Assembly (NCBI GenBank): GCA_938036625.1
Contig: CALHQH010000039.1
Span: 1 to 46,818, forward strand
Source: an uncultured Candidatus Saccharibacteria bacterium
GTDB taxonomy: Bacteria > Patescibacteriota > Saccharimonadia > Saccharimonadales > Saccharimonadaceae
Length of the DNA: 46,818 nucleotides
Direction: 5' to 3'
Positions 8,318 to 16,294 of the stretch are shown piece after piece. Position 1 is the stretch's first letter. Every line of letters begins with the position of its first letter. Made by a program: the position numbers and the translations under genes. The notes under the pieces were generated by a model. The model searched no databases. It saw only the letters and a list, made by a program, of their open reading frames with translations, and was not told the origin of the DNA.

Positions 8318-9991
8318 CTATTTTGTGCCAGCAAGGTAGATTTCTTGCACCTGGGCATCATTCAGCGCGGTGGTGTGGACAGCCCCAAACTGCATCATGC
8401 CAGTGAAGAATGTGTTGGTGCTGTTGATCGGTGTGCCATCGCCATTGTGCCACTCGCTAAAGCGCCCACAGCCAAACTTCCAGTAGCCGCGGAAGTTTTG
8501 GGCCTGCGTGACACTCGGGTCGTGAGCAACCAGTGCGCCATCGGCATAGAGTCGCATCCCTTGTGGTGAGAGTGAGGCAGCGACGTGGTGCCACTTGCCA
8601 TCGGCGTAGTTCTTGCCGGCTGGTGAGAAGACAGAGCGCGTGGCATTGGGCCACACTGCAAAGGTAATGCGCCCTTGCTTGTCGAGAAAGAGGACGCGGT
8701 CTAAGCTTGGGTCCGCACCATTGTCTGGTGTACTGGCAAAGCCAGCGATGCGCCCATTATTGAGGCCATACTGATTGGTATTAAACCAGACAGAGAGGGT
8801 AAAAGGGTTGGGGTTATCAACCGGTGTGGGGTAGGCAAGGCAGGTATCTTTGAAGAGGGTGCTGCGCACACGGTCGCGGCGACAGGCATATGATTGTGAA
8901 CCATGAGCAGCGGCCGTGCGCGTGAGCCAGGTACCCTTATTGTTATTACCAGATAGGTCGCGCTCGGTAGTGCCAGTATCGAAGAATGTCATGCCGTAGA
9001 TGAAGAGCGCCTGCGAGGGGGCAGTGAGCTTGGTGGCCTCAGTGCAGTTGTAGAGCACGGGGCGCGCAGTATTAGCACTGTTGCGGATCGTACCGGAAAA
9101 CGCCCCGCTCGTTAGATAAAAGTTATGAAAGATAATGAAGCATATCCCTAGCAGGGTAATAATTGCTGCGACGATGACAGAGGTGATGGGCAGTGGCTGT
9201 GGTGAGCTATCTGCTGGAGTGGGCCGAGATAGCTGGCGGAGGCCATAGAGCATCAGCCCAAAGGGGATAAGACAAATGAGCATAATACACAAGACGACCC
9301 ACGCTGTGTAATGAATCGTTGGCATGAAAAAATACTGCCCATGGCTATTTTGTACTGAGACGGTAATGGTAGCATCTTGGCCGGGGTAGAGCACTGTACC
9401 AACTGCGTCAATCGGGAAGACGCCGGTATTGACGATGTGCATAAGGGCGCTTTTGTCTGAAGGGAGAACGCTGAGCACACTAAAGTTAATCCATGGATGA
9501 AACCACAGTGATACGGCGCAGAGTACCAGCGTCATGCCAATAATCCGATAATACCAGCGCCACGTTGGGCGAGCTCGGCGGGTGGCTAAGTGGATGACAA
9601 GCCAGCCAATCACTACCCACGGCATCATCAGCCATACCCAGCCAAGCCATGGGTTGATGAAAATTGCTTTGCCAATGACGGCACTGTGCTCGATGGGGAG
9701 CGGATCAGCCGCGTGGTTGAGGTCGCCCTTGGTGAGGATACGCTGGTTGGTGATAGACTGGATCCGATGAGTATACGTCCGGCCGTGGCGCCGGAAGGTG
9801 ATGATATCGCCGGGGTGGTAGCTGCTAGCTGGCTGGGTAACGACGAGCGAGCCAACTGGTGCGGCAGTCGCCATGCTCGGCGTTGTGACAAAAAAGATAC
9901 GCATGCCGAGCGCCATCATCACGGCAACGAAGCCTCCAAGACAGAGGCTTAGGATAGTGATGATAATTATTCGTTGCCGCGGCATGCGCAT
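8318..9991 (-). CDS. SipW-like (ER-type) signal peptidase fused to a C-terminal LamG domain, 557 aa
   Basis: Residues 1-110 resemble S26B signal peptidases: membrane helix 8-33, TTPSM with catalytic Ser39, PGDIITF at 60-66, THRI with His75, and TKGD/AAD (Asp90, Asp96). His instead of the Lys of ordinary bacterial LepB marks the ER/SipW type. Two helices (about 113-136 and 146-165), an exported stretch (168-228) and two more helices (230-249, 268-292) follow. The end (about 330-557) is a LamG/concanavalin-like domain, from DLSGNNNKGTW through GKWHHVAASLSPQGMRLYADG to NDAQVQEIYLAG. SipW processes TasA/CalY-type proteins, and such a gene lies 18 nt upstream, so the pair likely works together. 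The segment SGAFSGTIRNSANTA at 295-309 resembles a SipW-type cleavage region. Joining these domains in one chain is unusual. Confidence 0.83.
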   Translation of the reverse strand: MRMPRQRIIIITILSLCLGGFVAVMMALGMRIFFVTTPSMATAAPVGSLVVTQPASSYHPGDIITFRRHGRTYTHRIQSITNQRILTKGDLNHAADPLPIEHSAVIGKAIFINPWLGWVWLMMPWVVIGWLVIHLATRRARPTWRWYYRIIGMTLVLCAVSLWFHPWINFSVLSVLPSDKSALMHIVNTGVFPIDAVGTVLYPGQDATITVSVQNSHGQYFFMPTIHYTAWVVLCIMLICLIPFGLMLYGLRQLSRPTPADSSPQPLPITSVIVAAIITLLGICFIIFHNFYLTSGAFSGTIRNSANTARPVLYNCTEATKLTAPSQALFIYGMTFFDTGTTERDLSGNNNKGTWLTRTAAAHGSQSYACRRDRVRSTLFKDTCLAYPTPVDNPNPFTLSVWFNTNQYGLNNGRIAGFASTPDNGADPSLDRVLFLDKQGRITFAVWPNATRSVFSPAGKNYADGKWHHVAASLSPQGMRLYADGALVAHDPSVTQAQNFRGYWKFGCGRFSEWHNGDGTPINSTNTFFTGMMQFGAVHTTALNDAQVQEIYLAGTK

Positions 9992-10009
9992 TGTCCTACT
10001 CCAGAGGAA

Positions 10010-10663
10010 TTACGCGCCAAATGTCCACGTCAGTGGTTGCGAGACCTGCAGACCTTGGTAGGTTGGGCCAGCACTGGCGTCGAGCGACACCTCGAAGGTG
10101 ATCGGCACGCTCTCACCAGCATTGATGGTTGCTTTGCTGAGCTTGGCGAGCAGATCAATAGCGCCGCCTGCTTGCAGTTGTGCGGCAGTACCCGTAAAGA
10201 GCGTGCTGCTGCCTGACTTGATGGCTACCTTAACCTTGCTGCAGAGGTCGGTTGCATTACCCGCGAGAGAAGCACCAGGCACTTTGGACTGGCTGCATGT
10301 GCCAGGGTTGAGGCTAAAGGATGTTGCGGCCACGCTACCCGTGTTTTGCAGAGTAATGTTGGTTGTTTTGGCCGGGCCACCAGCAACGAGTGCGGCATCA
10401 GTGCCGCCATACTTATTGATAGTAGAGCAGGTAGCAGAGTTGGTCGTTGCGCCGGCGCCATCTGTGCTGTTGCAGGTGTAGGTGCCCGAGGTCTCCTTCA
10501 TGGTGAGTGTGCCGGTTGAGGCGCTGTTGACGGTGTTTTGGATGCTTGCTGCAAAGCCCGCGAAGGTTGGCGTGAAGGTGAAGGCGACGAGTAGTGCACC
10601 GACAATCCCGGTTGAGATAAGACCAATCCGTTTCTTGCCCTGGCCAGCTTGAGTTGCAATCAT
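10010..10663 (-). CDS. CalY/TasA-like secreted protein with SipW-type signal peptide, 217 aa
   Basis: The N-terminus has a basic start (GQGKKRIG), a hydrophobic core (STGIVGALLVAFTFTPT) and the motif AGFAASIQNTVNSASTGTL at about residues 35-53, matching the SipW-dependent signal region of CalY and TasA. The exported part is Thr/Ser/Gly-rich, predicted beta, with ITLQNTGSVAATSFSL resembling the corresponding CalY strand pair, and four to five cysteines. TasA-type proteins assemble into extracellular fibres; a similar structural role on this cell's surface is inferred. The frame is open upstream to 10966, but the ATG at 10663 is chosen because AAGGGGG precedes it and the signal peptide starts there. 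The next gene, 18 nt downstream, encodes its likely signal peptidase. Confidence 0.77.
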   Translation of the reverse strand: MIATQAGQGKKRIGLISTGIVGALLVAFTFTPTFAGFAASIQNTVNSASTGTLTMKETSGTYTCNSTDGAGATTNSATCSTINKYGGTDAALVAGGPAKTTNITLQNTGSVAATSFSLNPGTCSQSKVPGASLAGNATDLCSKVKVAIKSGSSTLFTGTAAQLQAGGAIDLLAKLSKATINAGESVPITFEVSLDASAGPTYQGLQVSQPLTWTFGA

Positions 10664-10860
10664 AAAAATCCCCCTTATGGTTATATTAACTATAAGTGTA
10701 CCAAAAGCATGAGCGTTATACAAGACAGAAGGATCGATTTGGTATTTTCTATAGATTGGTCTCTTCCATTGGCGCCAAAAGCCTGATGAAGTAGGTAATA
10801 AACTTTTCCTCGACATATGGCAGAGCAGCGAGAGAAAGGTTGTTGCAAGAAATATTGCTT

Positions 10861-10883
10861 GTACAGACATATCATGTCTGTAC
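10861..10883. repeat. perfect 10-bp inverted repeat, candidate regulator operator
   Basis: GTACAGACAT, a 3-nt centre and ATGTCTGTAC form a perfect palindrome. It lies about 160 bp before the TetR gene and about 200 bp before the divergent CalY-like gene. TetR proteins commonly bind such symmetrical sites near their own gene, so an operator is plausible. No T-run follows on either strand, so a terminator is unlikely. Confidence 0.45.
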
Positions 10884-10972
10884 CTCTGTTTTGTGATAGT
10901 GTCACGAGTGAGAGAATGGGCCGCAATACTGTCATATCGCCAGTCTATCTGCGCAGCGCCTCGCAAACCTGC

Positions 10973-10978
10973 TATAAT
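10973..10978 (+). promoter_or_regulatory. -10 box TATAAT for the TetR gene
   Basis: TATAAT precedes a leader of about 60 nt containing a short hairpin and a GGAGGT-like ribosome site ahead of the ATG at 11044. No clear -35 is visible. Confidence 0.45.
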
Positions 10979-11043
10979 AGAATATGAGTAGAAAGTAAAG
11001 AGGCGCTATCGGGCAGGGTAGCGCGAGCGGAGGTCGGAGCGAT

Positions 11044-11616
11044 ATGGCAATCAGTCAGGCGAAACTAATTCAGGCAGCGCGGCGGGTCTTTGCCCAGGAT
11101 GGCTACAAGGCAGCATCGATCGTGGAGATTGCTCAGGTGGCGGGCATTGCGGTGGGCGGTGTGTATTTGCTCTATCCGTCTAAGCTGGAGCTATTCCTTG
11201 CGGTCTATCGTGCGGAGGACGAGAAGACGAAGAACCGGATTGTTGGACGGATCGATTGGTCGCAGCCGCGGGCAGCCTTCGCGGCTTATCTACGTGCCAC
11301 GACGCAAGCCATGCGGCGTAATAAAATTCTCGCCGAGTGGCAGAGTGATGTGCCTGGCGAGCAGGTGCGCCAAGCTTACCAAGACGAGGCCAAGCAAGCA
11401 GGAGCAGGTCATAATCTGGCGCTGCGTGGCGAGTTCTTTGCCGAGCAGGTGCAGCAGTGGCGGCGCGATGGCATACTACGGCCAGGCGCAACCGACCAGA
11501 TAATTAGCGAGCTCTTTACAGCAGTGGCGGCAATCGACGCACTGGAGGGTATCGCACCAAAGACGATGAAGTTTACGGTTGATGCGGTGCTTGAGCAGCT
11601 GTTTGTTAGTGAATAG
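11044..11616 (+). CDS. TetR/AcrR-family transcriptional regulator, 190 aa
   Basis: The N-terminal helix-turn-helix is typical: LIQAARRVFAQDGYKAASIVEIAQVAGIAVGGVY with YPSKLELF closing the DNA-binding domain (about residues 8-53). The variable C-terminal ligand domain (60-190) is helical and has no recognisable ligand signature. Family members usually repress neighbouring exporter or enzyme genes until a small molecule binds. Candidate targets are its own promoter, the divergent CalY-like operon and the CorA gene downstream, which however has its own promoter. The palindrome at 10861-10883 is the best visible operator candidate. Confidence 0.85.
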   Translation: MAISQAKLIQAARRVFAQDGYKAASIVEIAQVAGIAVGGVYLLYPSKLELFLAVYRAEDEKTKNRIVGRIDWSQPRAAFAAYLRATTQAMRRNKILAEWQSDVPGEQVRQAYQDEAKQAGAGHNLALRGEFFAEQVQQWRRDGILRPGATDQIISELFTAVAAIDALEGIAPKTMKFTVDAVLEQLFVSE

Positions 11617-11705
11617 TCGTCGCCATACGTCGCTATAAAATAATGAACGATGCAGAACGCAGAAGCAAATCTGTCGTATTATTTGCAATTATAACTGCTT
11701 CATCG

Positions 11706-11711
11706 TATACT
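11706..11711 (+). promoter_or_regulatory. -10 box TATACT, leaderless-type promoter of corA
   Basis: TATACT ends 10 nt before the ATG at 11722. No ribosome binding site lies between. Confidence 0.55.
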
Positions 11712-11721
11712 TATCACTAGT

Positions 11722-12636
11722 ATGTTGCAATATCTTCGTTCGAGTGAGGCAGATCAGACAATTACGCCGCGCGATGCGCTGCGGGTTGGCTCGTGGCTGC
11801 GCTGCGAGAAGCCCAGCAGCGAGGAGATCGACAAGCTCCTGGCGCTTGGTATGGACGAGAACATCATCAAAGATGCGCTGGACCCGCACGAGGTGCCGCG
11901 GGTTGATTTTGAGGATGAGTGGACGTATTTGATTGCCCGCTTGCCTGATACGGACGATGACTTTAACGATTTTACGACGCCAATATTGTTTGGCATTCAC
12001 AAAAACTACGTGGTAACGCTCTCGCGCGATAGCCTGGGTCGGCTCTGGCAGCCTTTTGTTGACAAAACGCGGATGAATACGGCACGGCGGATTGAGCTGG
12101 TGGTGGCAATGATCGAAGCAGTGTCGCTGCAGTACCAGCGGCGAGTGGCAACGATCAACCGGCAGATGCGGGCAGCAACAGACGACCTCCATACGCTGCG
12201 GGCGCGCGATATCGTGACGCTGACCGAGTATGAGCGCAAGCTCAACGACTATCTCAATGCACTGGTGCCAATGAACTGGGCGATTGAGCGCTTGATGGCA
12301 AACCGCAGTCTCCGCCTCAAAGAGGATGATAAGGATGATGTGGAGGATATCTCGATTGATTTGGAGCAGGTGATTGCGCGTTGTAAGTCGCTCCTGCGCA
12401 CCATCACCAATGTACGTGATAGCTACCGTGCCGTGATGGACACGCGCCTGAATGAGACGATCCGCCTGCTAACAGTGATCACGGTGGCCCTGACTATCCC
12501 AACGATGATCGCTGGGCTCTACGGCATGAATGTGCCGGTGCCCGGGGCGGATGACCCGACGATGTTTTGGAAGATCACCGCCGTGAGTGTGATAGCCGCC
12601 ATGGCAACCGGGTATTATTTCTTACGCCGGCGGTAG
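11722..12636 (+). CDS. corA: CorA-family magnesium/divalent cation transporter, 304 aa
   Basis: The protein has the CorA layout: an acidic cytoplasmic N-terminal domain, a long helix (about residues 150-240, rich in Glu/Lys/Arg), then two C-terminal membrane helices. The first ends in the family signature in LYGMNVPVPG (Gly-Met-Asn, about residues 270-272). The second (WKITAVSVIAAMATGYYFL) is followed by the basic end LRRR. CorA pentamers let Mg2+, and sometimes Co2+ or Ni2+, flow into the cell. Length is near the usual 310-350. It is probably transcribed alone from its leaderless-type promoter. Confidence 0.93.
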   Translation: MLQYLRSSEADQTITPRDALRVGSWLRCEKPSSEEIDKLLALGMDENIIKDALDPHEVPRVDFEDEWTYLIARLPDTDDDFNDFTTPILFGIHKNYVVTLSRDSLGRLWQPFVDKTRMNTARRIELVVAMIEAVSLQYQRRVATINRQMRAATDDLHTLRARDIVTLTEYERKLNDYLNALVPMNWAIERLMANRSLRLKEDDKDDVEDISIDLEQVIARCKSLLRTITNVRDSYRAVMDTRLNETIRLLTVITVALTIPTMIAGLYGMNVPVPGADDPTMFWKITAVSVIAAMATGYYFLRRR

Positions 12637-12679
12637 GGAATATTTATTAATTAGCCACGCTCTATTCGCATCTCTATCG

Positions 12680-12685
12680 TATAAT
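12680..12685 (+). promoter_or_regulatory. -10 box TATAAT, leaderless-type promoter
   Basis: TATAAT lies 7 nt before ATG 12693 (10 nt before the adjacent ATG 12696), with no Shine-Dalgarno sequence. Confidence 0.55.
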
Positions 12686-12692
12686 CAGAAGT

Positions 12693-13256
12693 ATGATGAA
12701 TACGGATAGTCTTATAAAATTTTTCGACGAGCAACTTAAAAAAGTTGAGAAAATGAGGTCGCTAACTGATAAAGATAAAGACTTTATAGTGTGGAAGCGT
12801 GAGATAGTTGATACGTATAAGCATATGGGTGAATCATATGCAGAACATATTGAGCGTATTTGCTTGTCAGGGGCTAAAGTATTTCTCCCAAAAAGTAACC
12901 CCGATTACGATAGGTACGTATATGAGCAGTATCAGCAAGAAATTACAATGATTGATACTGAGCTACAAACTACTATTAAATCTTTAGAGAGATGGGGATA
13001 TCAACAGACTCATACTAGACCGGACGATAGCAAGGATAATAGAGTAACTATTAATAATATAAACCAGCAAACACAAAACAATCTGCAAACCATTAACTTA
13101 TCACAATATGATCAACAAACACAAAACAAGATCCAAGAATTATACGATGAGCTTGGCAAAAAGAAACAGAACAAGGAGACTATACGAGGTATTCTTAAAT
13201 GGCTTGCTGATAAAAGTATTGATGTACTGATTGCAATATTATCGTCGAAGATATGA
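12693..13256 (+). CDS. hypothetical AT-rich protein, 187 aa
   Basis: No family is recognised. The protein is mostly helical and charged, with a central Asn/Gln-rich stretch in which NxxNQQTQNNLQTINLSQYDQQTQNK contains two QQTQN copies, followed by a predicted coiled coil (KIQELYDELGKKKQNKE) and a short hydrophobic end (SIDVLIAILSSKI). Adjacent ATG codons at 12693 and 12696 could both serve as start. The codon usage is clearly more AT-rich than corA or the DsbA gene, suggesting acquisition from elsewhere. It converges with the minus-strand DsbA gene with only a few bases between their ends. Confidence 0.6.
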   Translation: MMNTDSLIKFFDEQLKKVEKMRSLTDKDKDFIVWKREIVDTYKHMGESYAEHIERICLSGAKVFLPKSNPDYDRYVYEQYQQEITMIDTELQTTIKSLERWGYQQTHTRPDDSKDNRVTINNINQQTQNNLQTINLSQYDQQTQNKIQELYDELGKKKQNKETIRGILKWLADKSIDVLIAILSSKI

Positions 13257-13262
13257 GAGGGG

Positions 13263-13973
13263 TTATTGCACTCCACCTGCCTTGAGTAATGTCTTCAGTC
13301 CGTGCTCGCCGCCACCAAAGCCGCTGGTGGTGTAGTCGTTAACGATCATGTAGGGCAGGCCAGTGACGCCGAGCTTGAGAGCGCGGCTGGTGTTTGTGGC
13401 GATATCGTCTTTGTGTTTCTCGTTTGTCACGCAATCGCGGAAGGTTTCGACGTTGAGCCCGATAGCTTCGGCTGATGTTTCGAAATAGCTGACGGGGAGG
13501 AGTGGAATTTCTTTGGGTACGGCAACGCCTTTGACGCCAATACCTTTGTCAAAGTAGTCAGCCTTGATGCGAGGCACAATGTGATGCGTGTATTCCCAAT
13601 ACTTATGTTGGTCGGCCGCGCAGAATGCTGCCTCGGCACCACGCTCGGTGTTGGGCACGATATCTTTGAGAACGGCAACAATCCGGTGCTCATAGCGCAG
13701 TTTGCCCGACTTGATATACTGCTGGAAGTCTGCAGTGTTCGTGGCAGCCTCGACCTGCGCACAAAATGAGCAAAAGTAGTCGGTGTAGTCGACGAATACA
13801 TTGGGCGCAGTGTGGCTGCCCTGCGACATGGCGCTCTGCCAGGGTTCACCTTTGCCAATGTGTTTGTTGGGTGGGTGGCTGATGAGATTGTAAGCAAAGA
13901 GGCTGATGATTGTGACGACGACAATCCCAAGCATGATATGGATCAAGCTAACCCCTGTTTGTTGTGACTGCAT
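13263..13973 (-). CDS. membrane-anchored DsbA-family thiol-disulfide oxidoreductase, 236 aa
   Basis: One N-terminal membrane helix (HIMLGIVVVTIISLFAYNLI, about residues 12-31) anchors a thioredoxin-fold domain outside the cell. DYFCSFCAQV supplies the active-site CxxC (Cys68, Cys71), RGAEAAFCAADQHKYWEYTH matches the helical insertion of DsbA proteins, and TGLPYMIV contains the cis-proline loop. The family oxidises cysteine pairs in exported proteins. Its start overlaps the preceding membrane-protein gene by 26 bp, so the two are translationally linked and probably work together. Cys-containing exported proteins encoded nearby are plausible clients. Confidence 0.87.
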   Translation of the reverse strand: MQSQQTGVSLIHIMLGIVVVTIISLFAYNLISHPPNKHIGKGEPWQSAMSQGSHTAPNVFVDYTDYFCSFCAQVEAATNTADFQQYIKSGKLRYEHRIVAVLKDIVPNTERGAEAAFCAADQHKYWEYTHHIVPRIKADYFDKGIGVKGVAVPKEIPLLPVSYFETSAEAIGLNVETFRDCVTNEKHKDDIATNTSRALKLGVTGLPYMIVNDYTTSGFGGGEHGLKTLLKAGGVQ

Positions 13974-14571
13974 GATGTTCCTCCTGCTGAGCTAACGTTA
14001 TGTAGATGGCGGCAATCTGGCCCGATCGATAGAGCGAAAAGAGGCTGAGCCCAAGGGCAATGACAAGCACAATGGTGCTGGCAACCGTCGCAGCCGAAGC
14101 AGCGGCTGCTCCCGAGAAAAATACTGCCACGATGGGGAGAATGAGCGATGTGCCACAGGGTACGCAGCCTAGGCCAATTGCCGCCGCGACAGAGGCAATA
14201 CCGCTGAGGCCGAGCTGCTGCGTGGTTTGCTGGTTGCGCTTGTTGTGCCGGGCAGTGAAGATAATAAGCGTGAGCGATATCCCTTGTAGCATTGAGACAA
14301 GCACAAGCAGTGCACCCGTCAGCGATGTCGCCGCCTGCCGAGCAATCTCTATAAACATCGTCCCAATGACGCCAAGTTTATCGATAAGCGGCAAGCGAGA
14401 CATAAGTAGCGCACCATAGAACCCACCGTTGGTTAAGAGAAAAATCAGCCAGGCAAAGCCCAGTGCCCCAACTAGCGCACTCGCCGCATAGCGTGGCTGG
14501 CGCAGCACCTGACCAATGCCGCTTAAGGCAGTGGGGATAGTATGGTGTAGCGAAGCAAGGTGATGTTTCAT
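13948..14571 (-). CDS. polytopic membrane protein with CVPC motif, candidate redox partner of the DsbA protein, 207 aa
   Basis: About four or five hydrophobic segments are visible (for example ALVGALGFAWLIFLLTNGGF, TGALLVLVSMLQGISLTLIIF, TSLILPIVAVFFSGA and VASTIVLVIALGLSLFSL). Between them lies GLGCVPCGTSLILPI, whose CxPC and following Pro are reminiscent of the membrane thiols of CcdA/DsbD proteins. Together with the overlapping DsbA gene this suggests a protein that passes electrons to or from the exported thiol enzyme. No known family is assigned with confidence. The ATG at 14571 is preferred over 14598 because a TATAAT box sits 10 nt upstream. Confidence 0.65.
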   Translation of the reverse strand: MKHHLASLHHTIPTALSGIGQVLRQPRYAASALVGALGFAWLIFLLTNGGFYGALLMSRLPLIDKLGVIGTMFIEIARQAATSLTGALLVLVSMLQGISLTLIIFTARHNKRNQQTTQQLGLSGIASVAAAIGLGCVPCGTSLILPIVAVFFSGAAAASAATVASTIVLVIALGLSLFSLYRSGQIAAIYITLAQQEEHHAVTTNRG

Positions 14572-14581
14572 CAGTGTCTCT

Positions 14582-14587
14582 ATTATA
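14582..14587 (-). promoter_or_regulatory. -10 box TATAAT (minus strand), leaderless-type
   Basis: On the minus strand TATAAT precedes ATG 14571 by 10 nt. No ribosome site is present. It drives the membrane-protein and DsbA gene pair. Confidence 0.55.
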
Positions 14588-14628
14588 CCACTGAGCACTG
14601 CGAACTTCTGTGGTTATCCTATTAATGG

Positions 14629-15261
14629 CTACTCTGTGACGCCGTAGCCAAGCAGGCCAGTATAGTTGCGCTGCCGATTGGCAAAGACACGTATCTTGCT
14701 ATTTTCATTGCCGCCAACAGTGGTGAGCATGCCATCGTCATTGCGCAGGACGATGTGCGTATGGTCGCCAAAGACGGGCGAAGCGCGGTAGATTGCTACG
14801 TCGCCAGGGCGGGGCTGGTAGCCACTATCGGCTGGCTTAAAGCGGCCAGTAGACTCGTAATACTCACGCAGCGTAAAGGTGCCCGGAATGCGCCAGCTAC
14901 CAGTGTGCGGGTTCTTGAGCGGCGCACCAGCCTGCTGCATCGTCCAGCTGACGAAGTCGGCACACCATGCCTCGTGTGCTCCTTGGCTATATTTCGTACC
15001 AGCGGGCTGAGCGGCAAACTCTACCTGGGCAAGCTGGACAATCTTGCGGCGAGTAGGGCTGAGGGCTTGCGTGTTGACCTCAGGAAACTGAGCGAGCCCT
15101 GGCGAACGATCGAGCGTAGCCACATGCGACGTGCCTTGGAGCTTGTAAAGAATTTTGCGCCAGCCAATCGCTGTGCCAATAATGCCGCCAACGACGAGAA
15201 GGATGGCAAGGCAAATGGTGATGATTTTTGCTCGGTGGCTGAGAGGGAATAATTGTTTCAT
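14629..15261 (-). CDS. membrane-anchored CHAP-domain cell wall hydrolase, 210 aa
   Basis: A single membrane helix (IITICLAILLVVGGIIGTAIG, residues 13-33) is followed by a short linker and a CHAP domain. AWCADFVSW carries the catalytic Cys100, QPRPGDVAIY the typical Gly-Asp turn, and GDHTHIVL the catalytic His167 or His169; the domain ends in LLGYGV. CHAP amidases or endopeptidases cleave peptidoglycan peptides. Anchored outside, this enzyme could remodel the cell's own wall or open the partner's wall. The ATG at 15261 is preferred to one five codons upstream because TATACT precedes it by 6 nt. It appears monocistronic. Confidence 0.85.
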   Translation of the reverse strand: MKQLFPLSHRAKIITICLAILLVVGGIIGTAIGWRKILYKLQGTSHVATLDRSPGLAQFPEVNTQALSPTRRKIVQLAQVEFAAQPAGTKYSQGAHEAWCADFVSWTMQQAGAPLKNPHTGSWRIPGTFTLREYYESTGRFKPADSGYQPRPGDVAIYRASPVFGDHTHIVLRNDDGMLTTVGGNENSKIRVFANRQRNYTGLLGYGVTE

Positions 15262-15267
15262 ACATAT

Positions 15268-15273
15268 AGTATA
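15268..15273 (-). promoter_or_regulatory. -10 box TATACT (minus strand), leaderless-type
   Basis: The minus-strand sequence TATACTATATGTATGAAA is identical to that before the 8229 gene. The interval to the ATG is 6 nt. Confidence 0.6.
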
Positions 15274-15370
15274 CACCGCATGGTGATGAGATGCTTGTTG
15301 GGCAGTTGCTGTCTGGATGGCAGTAGGGGTGTTTTGGGTTATCGATGATATATGTTTATTTACACACTAC

Positions 15371-16270
15371 TTATAACTCGGATAAATCAGTAAGTTCTTG
15401 CGCATTACGATATCCAAGCAACCGAGAAACTTCCTCATCCTTGAGCTCTGCGTAAGCCTTATCAGCTTCTTGCTGTGCTGTTTCCTGTGCCTTTACTGCT
15501 GCTTCTGCTGTTGCTTTGTCTTCTATTTGTTTTTCAGTACGAAATCGTTGTTCGGCGTAGATTGCGGCAAGAGGAAGGTCAATCGCCTTTCCCAGTCTTG
15601 CTTCAAGTGATTTCGCAAGAGGATACGATAGCCTTCTATTCTCTGGGGATGTTTGATTTTTTTGGTAGGCGAGAGTAATATCACGGTCATTATCCATAAG
15701 GTAGTCAAGAATTGTAGCAATAGCTCGCTCCCTTTCATCGCTAGAGAGTCGATATGGAGGGGTTGTTGCTTGGTTCTGCTTATCGATATATCTATATATT
15801 TCATAATATGTGCTGGTAACGGATTCGTGATTTGTTCCAATCAACTTCTTGAGCTGGTGGGTTTGATGGCGAGCTTGCATACGAATAATAGGGTCATATT
15901 CCTTAGCTGTATCTCGTGTGATCCCTGCAAAAAAGCCACCGAAGCCCCCAGGGATTGTGCTGAGTAGACTAGCCACGAAAATAGTAGGAGCTCCTGCCTC
16001 TATACTGCTTACACTACTGTAGGCAAGGCCACCTGCGACACACATACTGAGTGCTATTGATCCGAGTGTTATCTCACCAGCAGCGTCATGCTTGAATAAT
16101 TTCGTAGCCTCTGGCGAAACCTTCCCATTAACAATATAGCTTGCGACAGCATCTGGGCCAAATTTAGCAACATCTTCCTGAGTGCAACTCACCCAATAGT
16201 AGTTAGTATCTGTCGTGTAATCTTCGAGATCGCTGTCGAAATGGGTATATCTATGTGGTACAAGTGCCAT
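15371..16270 (-). CDS. hypothetical membrane protein with C-terminal coiled coil, 299 aa
   Basis: No family is recognised. Two hydrophobic segments (LGSIALSMCVAGGLAYSS, about residues 68-86, and IFVASLLSTIPGGFGGFFAG, about 97-116) form a hairpin, with both ends probably cytoplasmic. The C-terminal 60 residues (KQIEDKATAEAAVKAQETAQ and beyond) are a strong coiled-coil candidate. AAAGGA precedes the ATG. Gene composition is more AT-rich than the surroundings. Its own promoter (16310-16338) makes it an independent unit. A structural or stress-related role cannot be decided from the sequence. Confidence 0.65.
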   Translation of the reverse strand: MALVPHRYTHFDSDLEDYTTDTNYYWVSCTQEDVAKFGPDAVASYIVNGKVSPEATKLFKHDAAGEITLGSIALSMCVAGGLAYSSVSSIEAGAPTIFVASLLSTIPGGFGGFFAGITRDTAKEYDPIIRMQARHQTHQLKKLIGTNHESVTSTYYEIYRYIDKQNQATTPPYRLSSDERERAIATILDYLMDNDRDITLAYQKNQTSPENRRLSYPLAKSLEARLGKAIDLPLAAIYAEQRFRTEKQIEDKATAEAAVKAQETAQQEADKAYAELKDEEVSRLLGYRNAQELTDLSEL

Positions 16271-16294
16271 AGTGGTTTCCTTTGATAATGTGAG

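Larger units (their letters stand above)
10664..11043. other. intergenic region of 380 bp between divergent genes
   Basis: This gap separates the CalY-like gene (minus) from the TetR gene (plus). It holds an AT-rich minus-strand promoter area next to 10670-10700, the palindrome at 10861-10883, a TATAAT at 10973 and a small GC-rich inverted repeat (GCGCTA 11003-11008 with TAGCGC 11019-11024) in the TetR leader. An open minus-strand frame covers part of it but lacks coding character and is best seen as a chance extension. Confidence 0.6.

Noticed and set aside
10664..10966. N-terminal extension of the CalY-like gene to 10966
   Set aside because: The extra 101 residues have no coding character, cross the promoter area, and would bury the signal peptide; AAGGGGG precedes the inner ATG.
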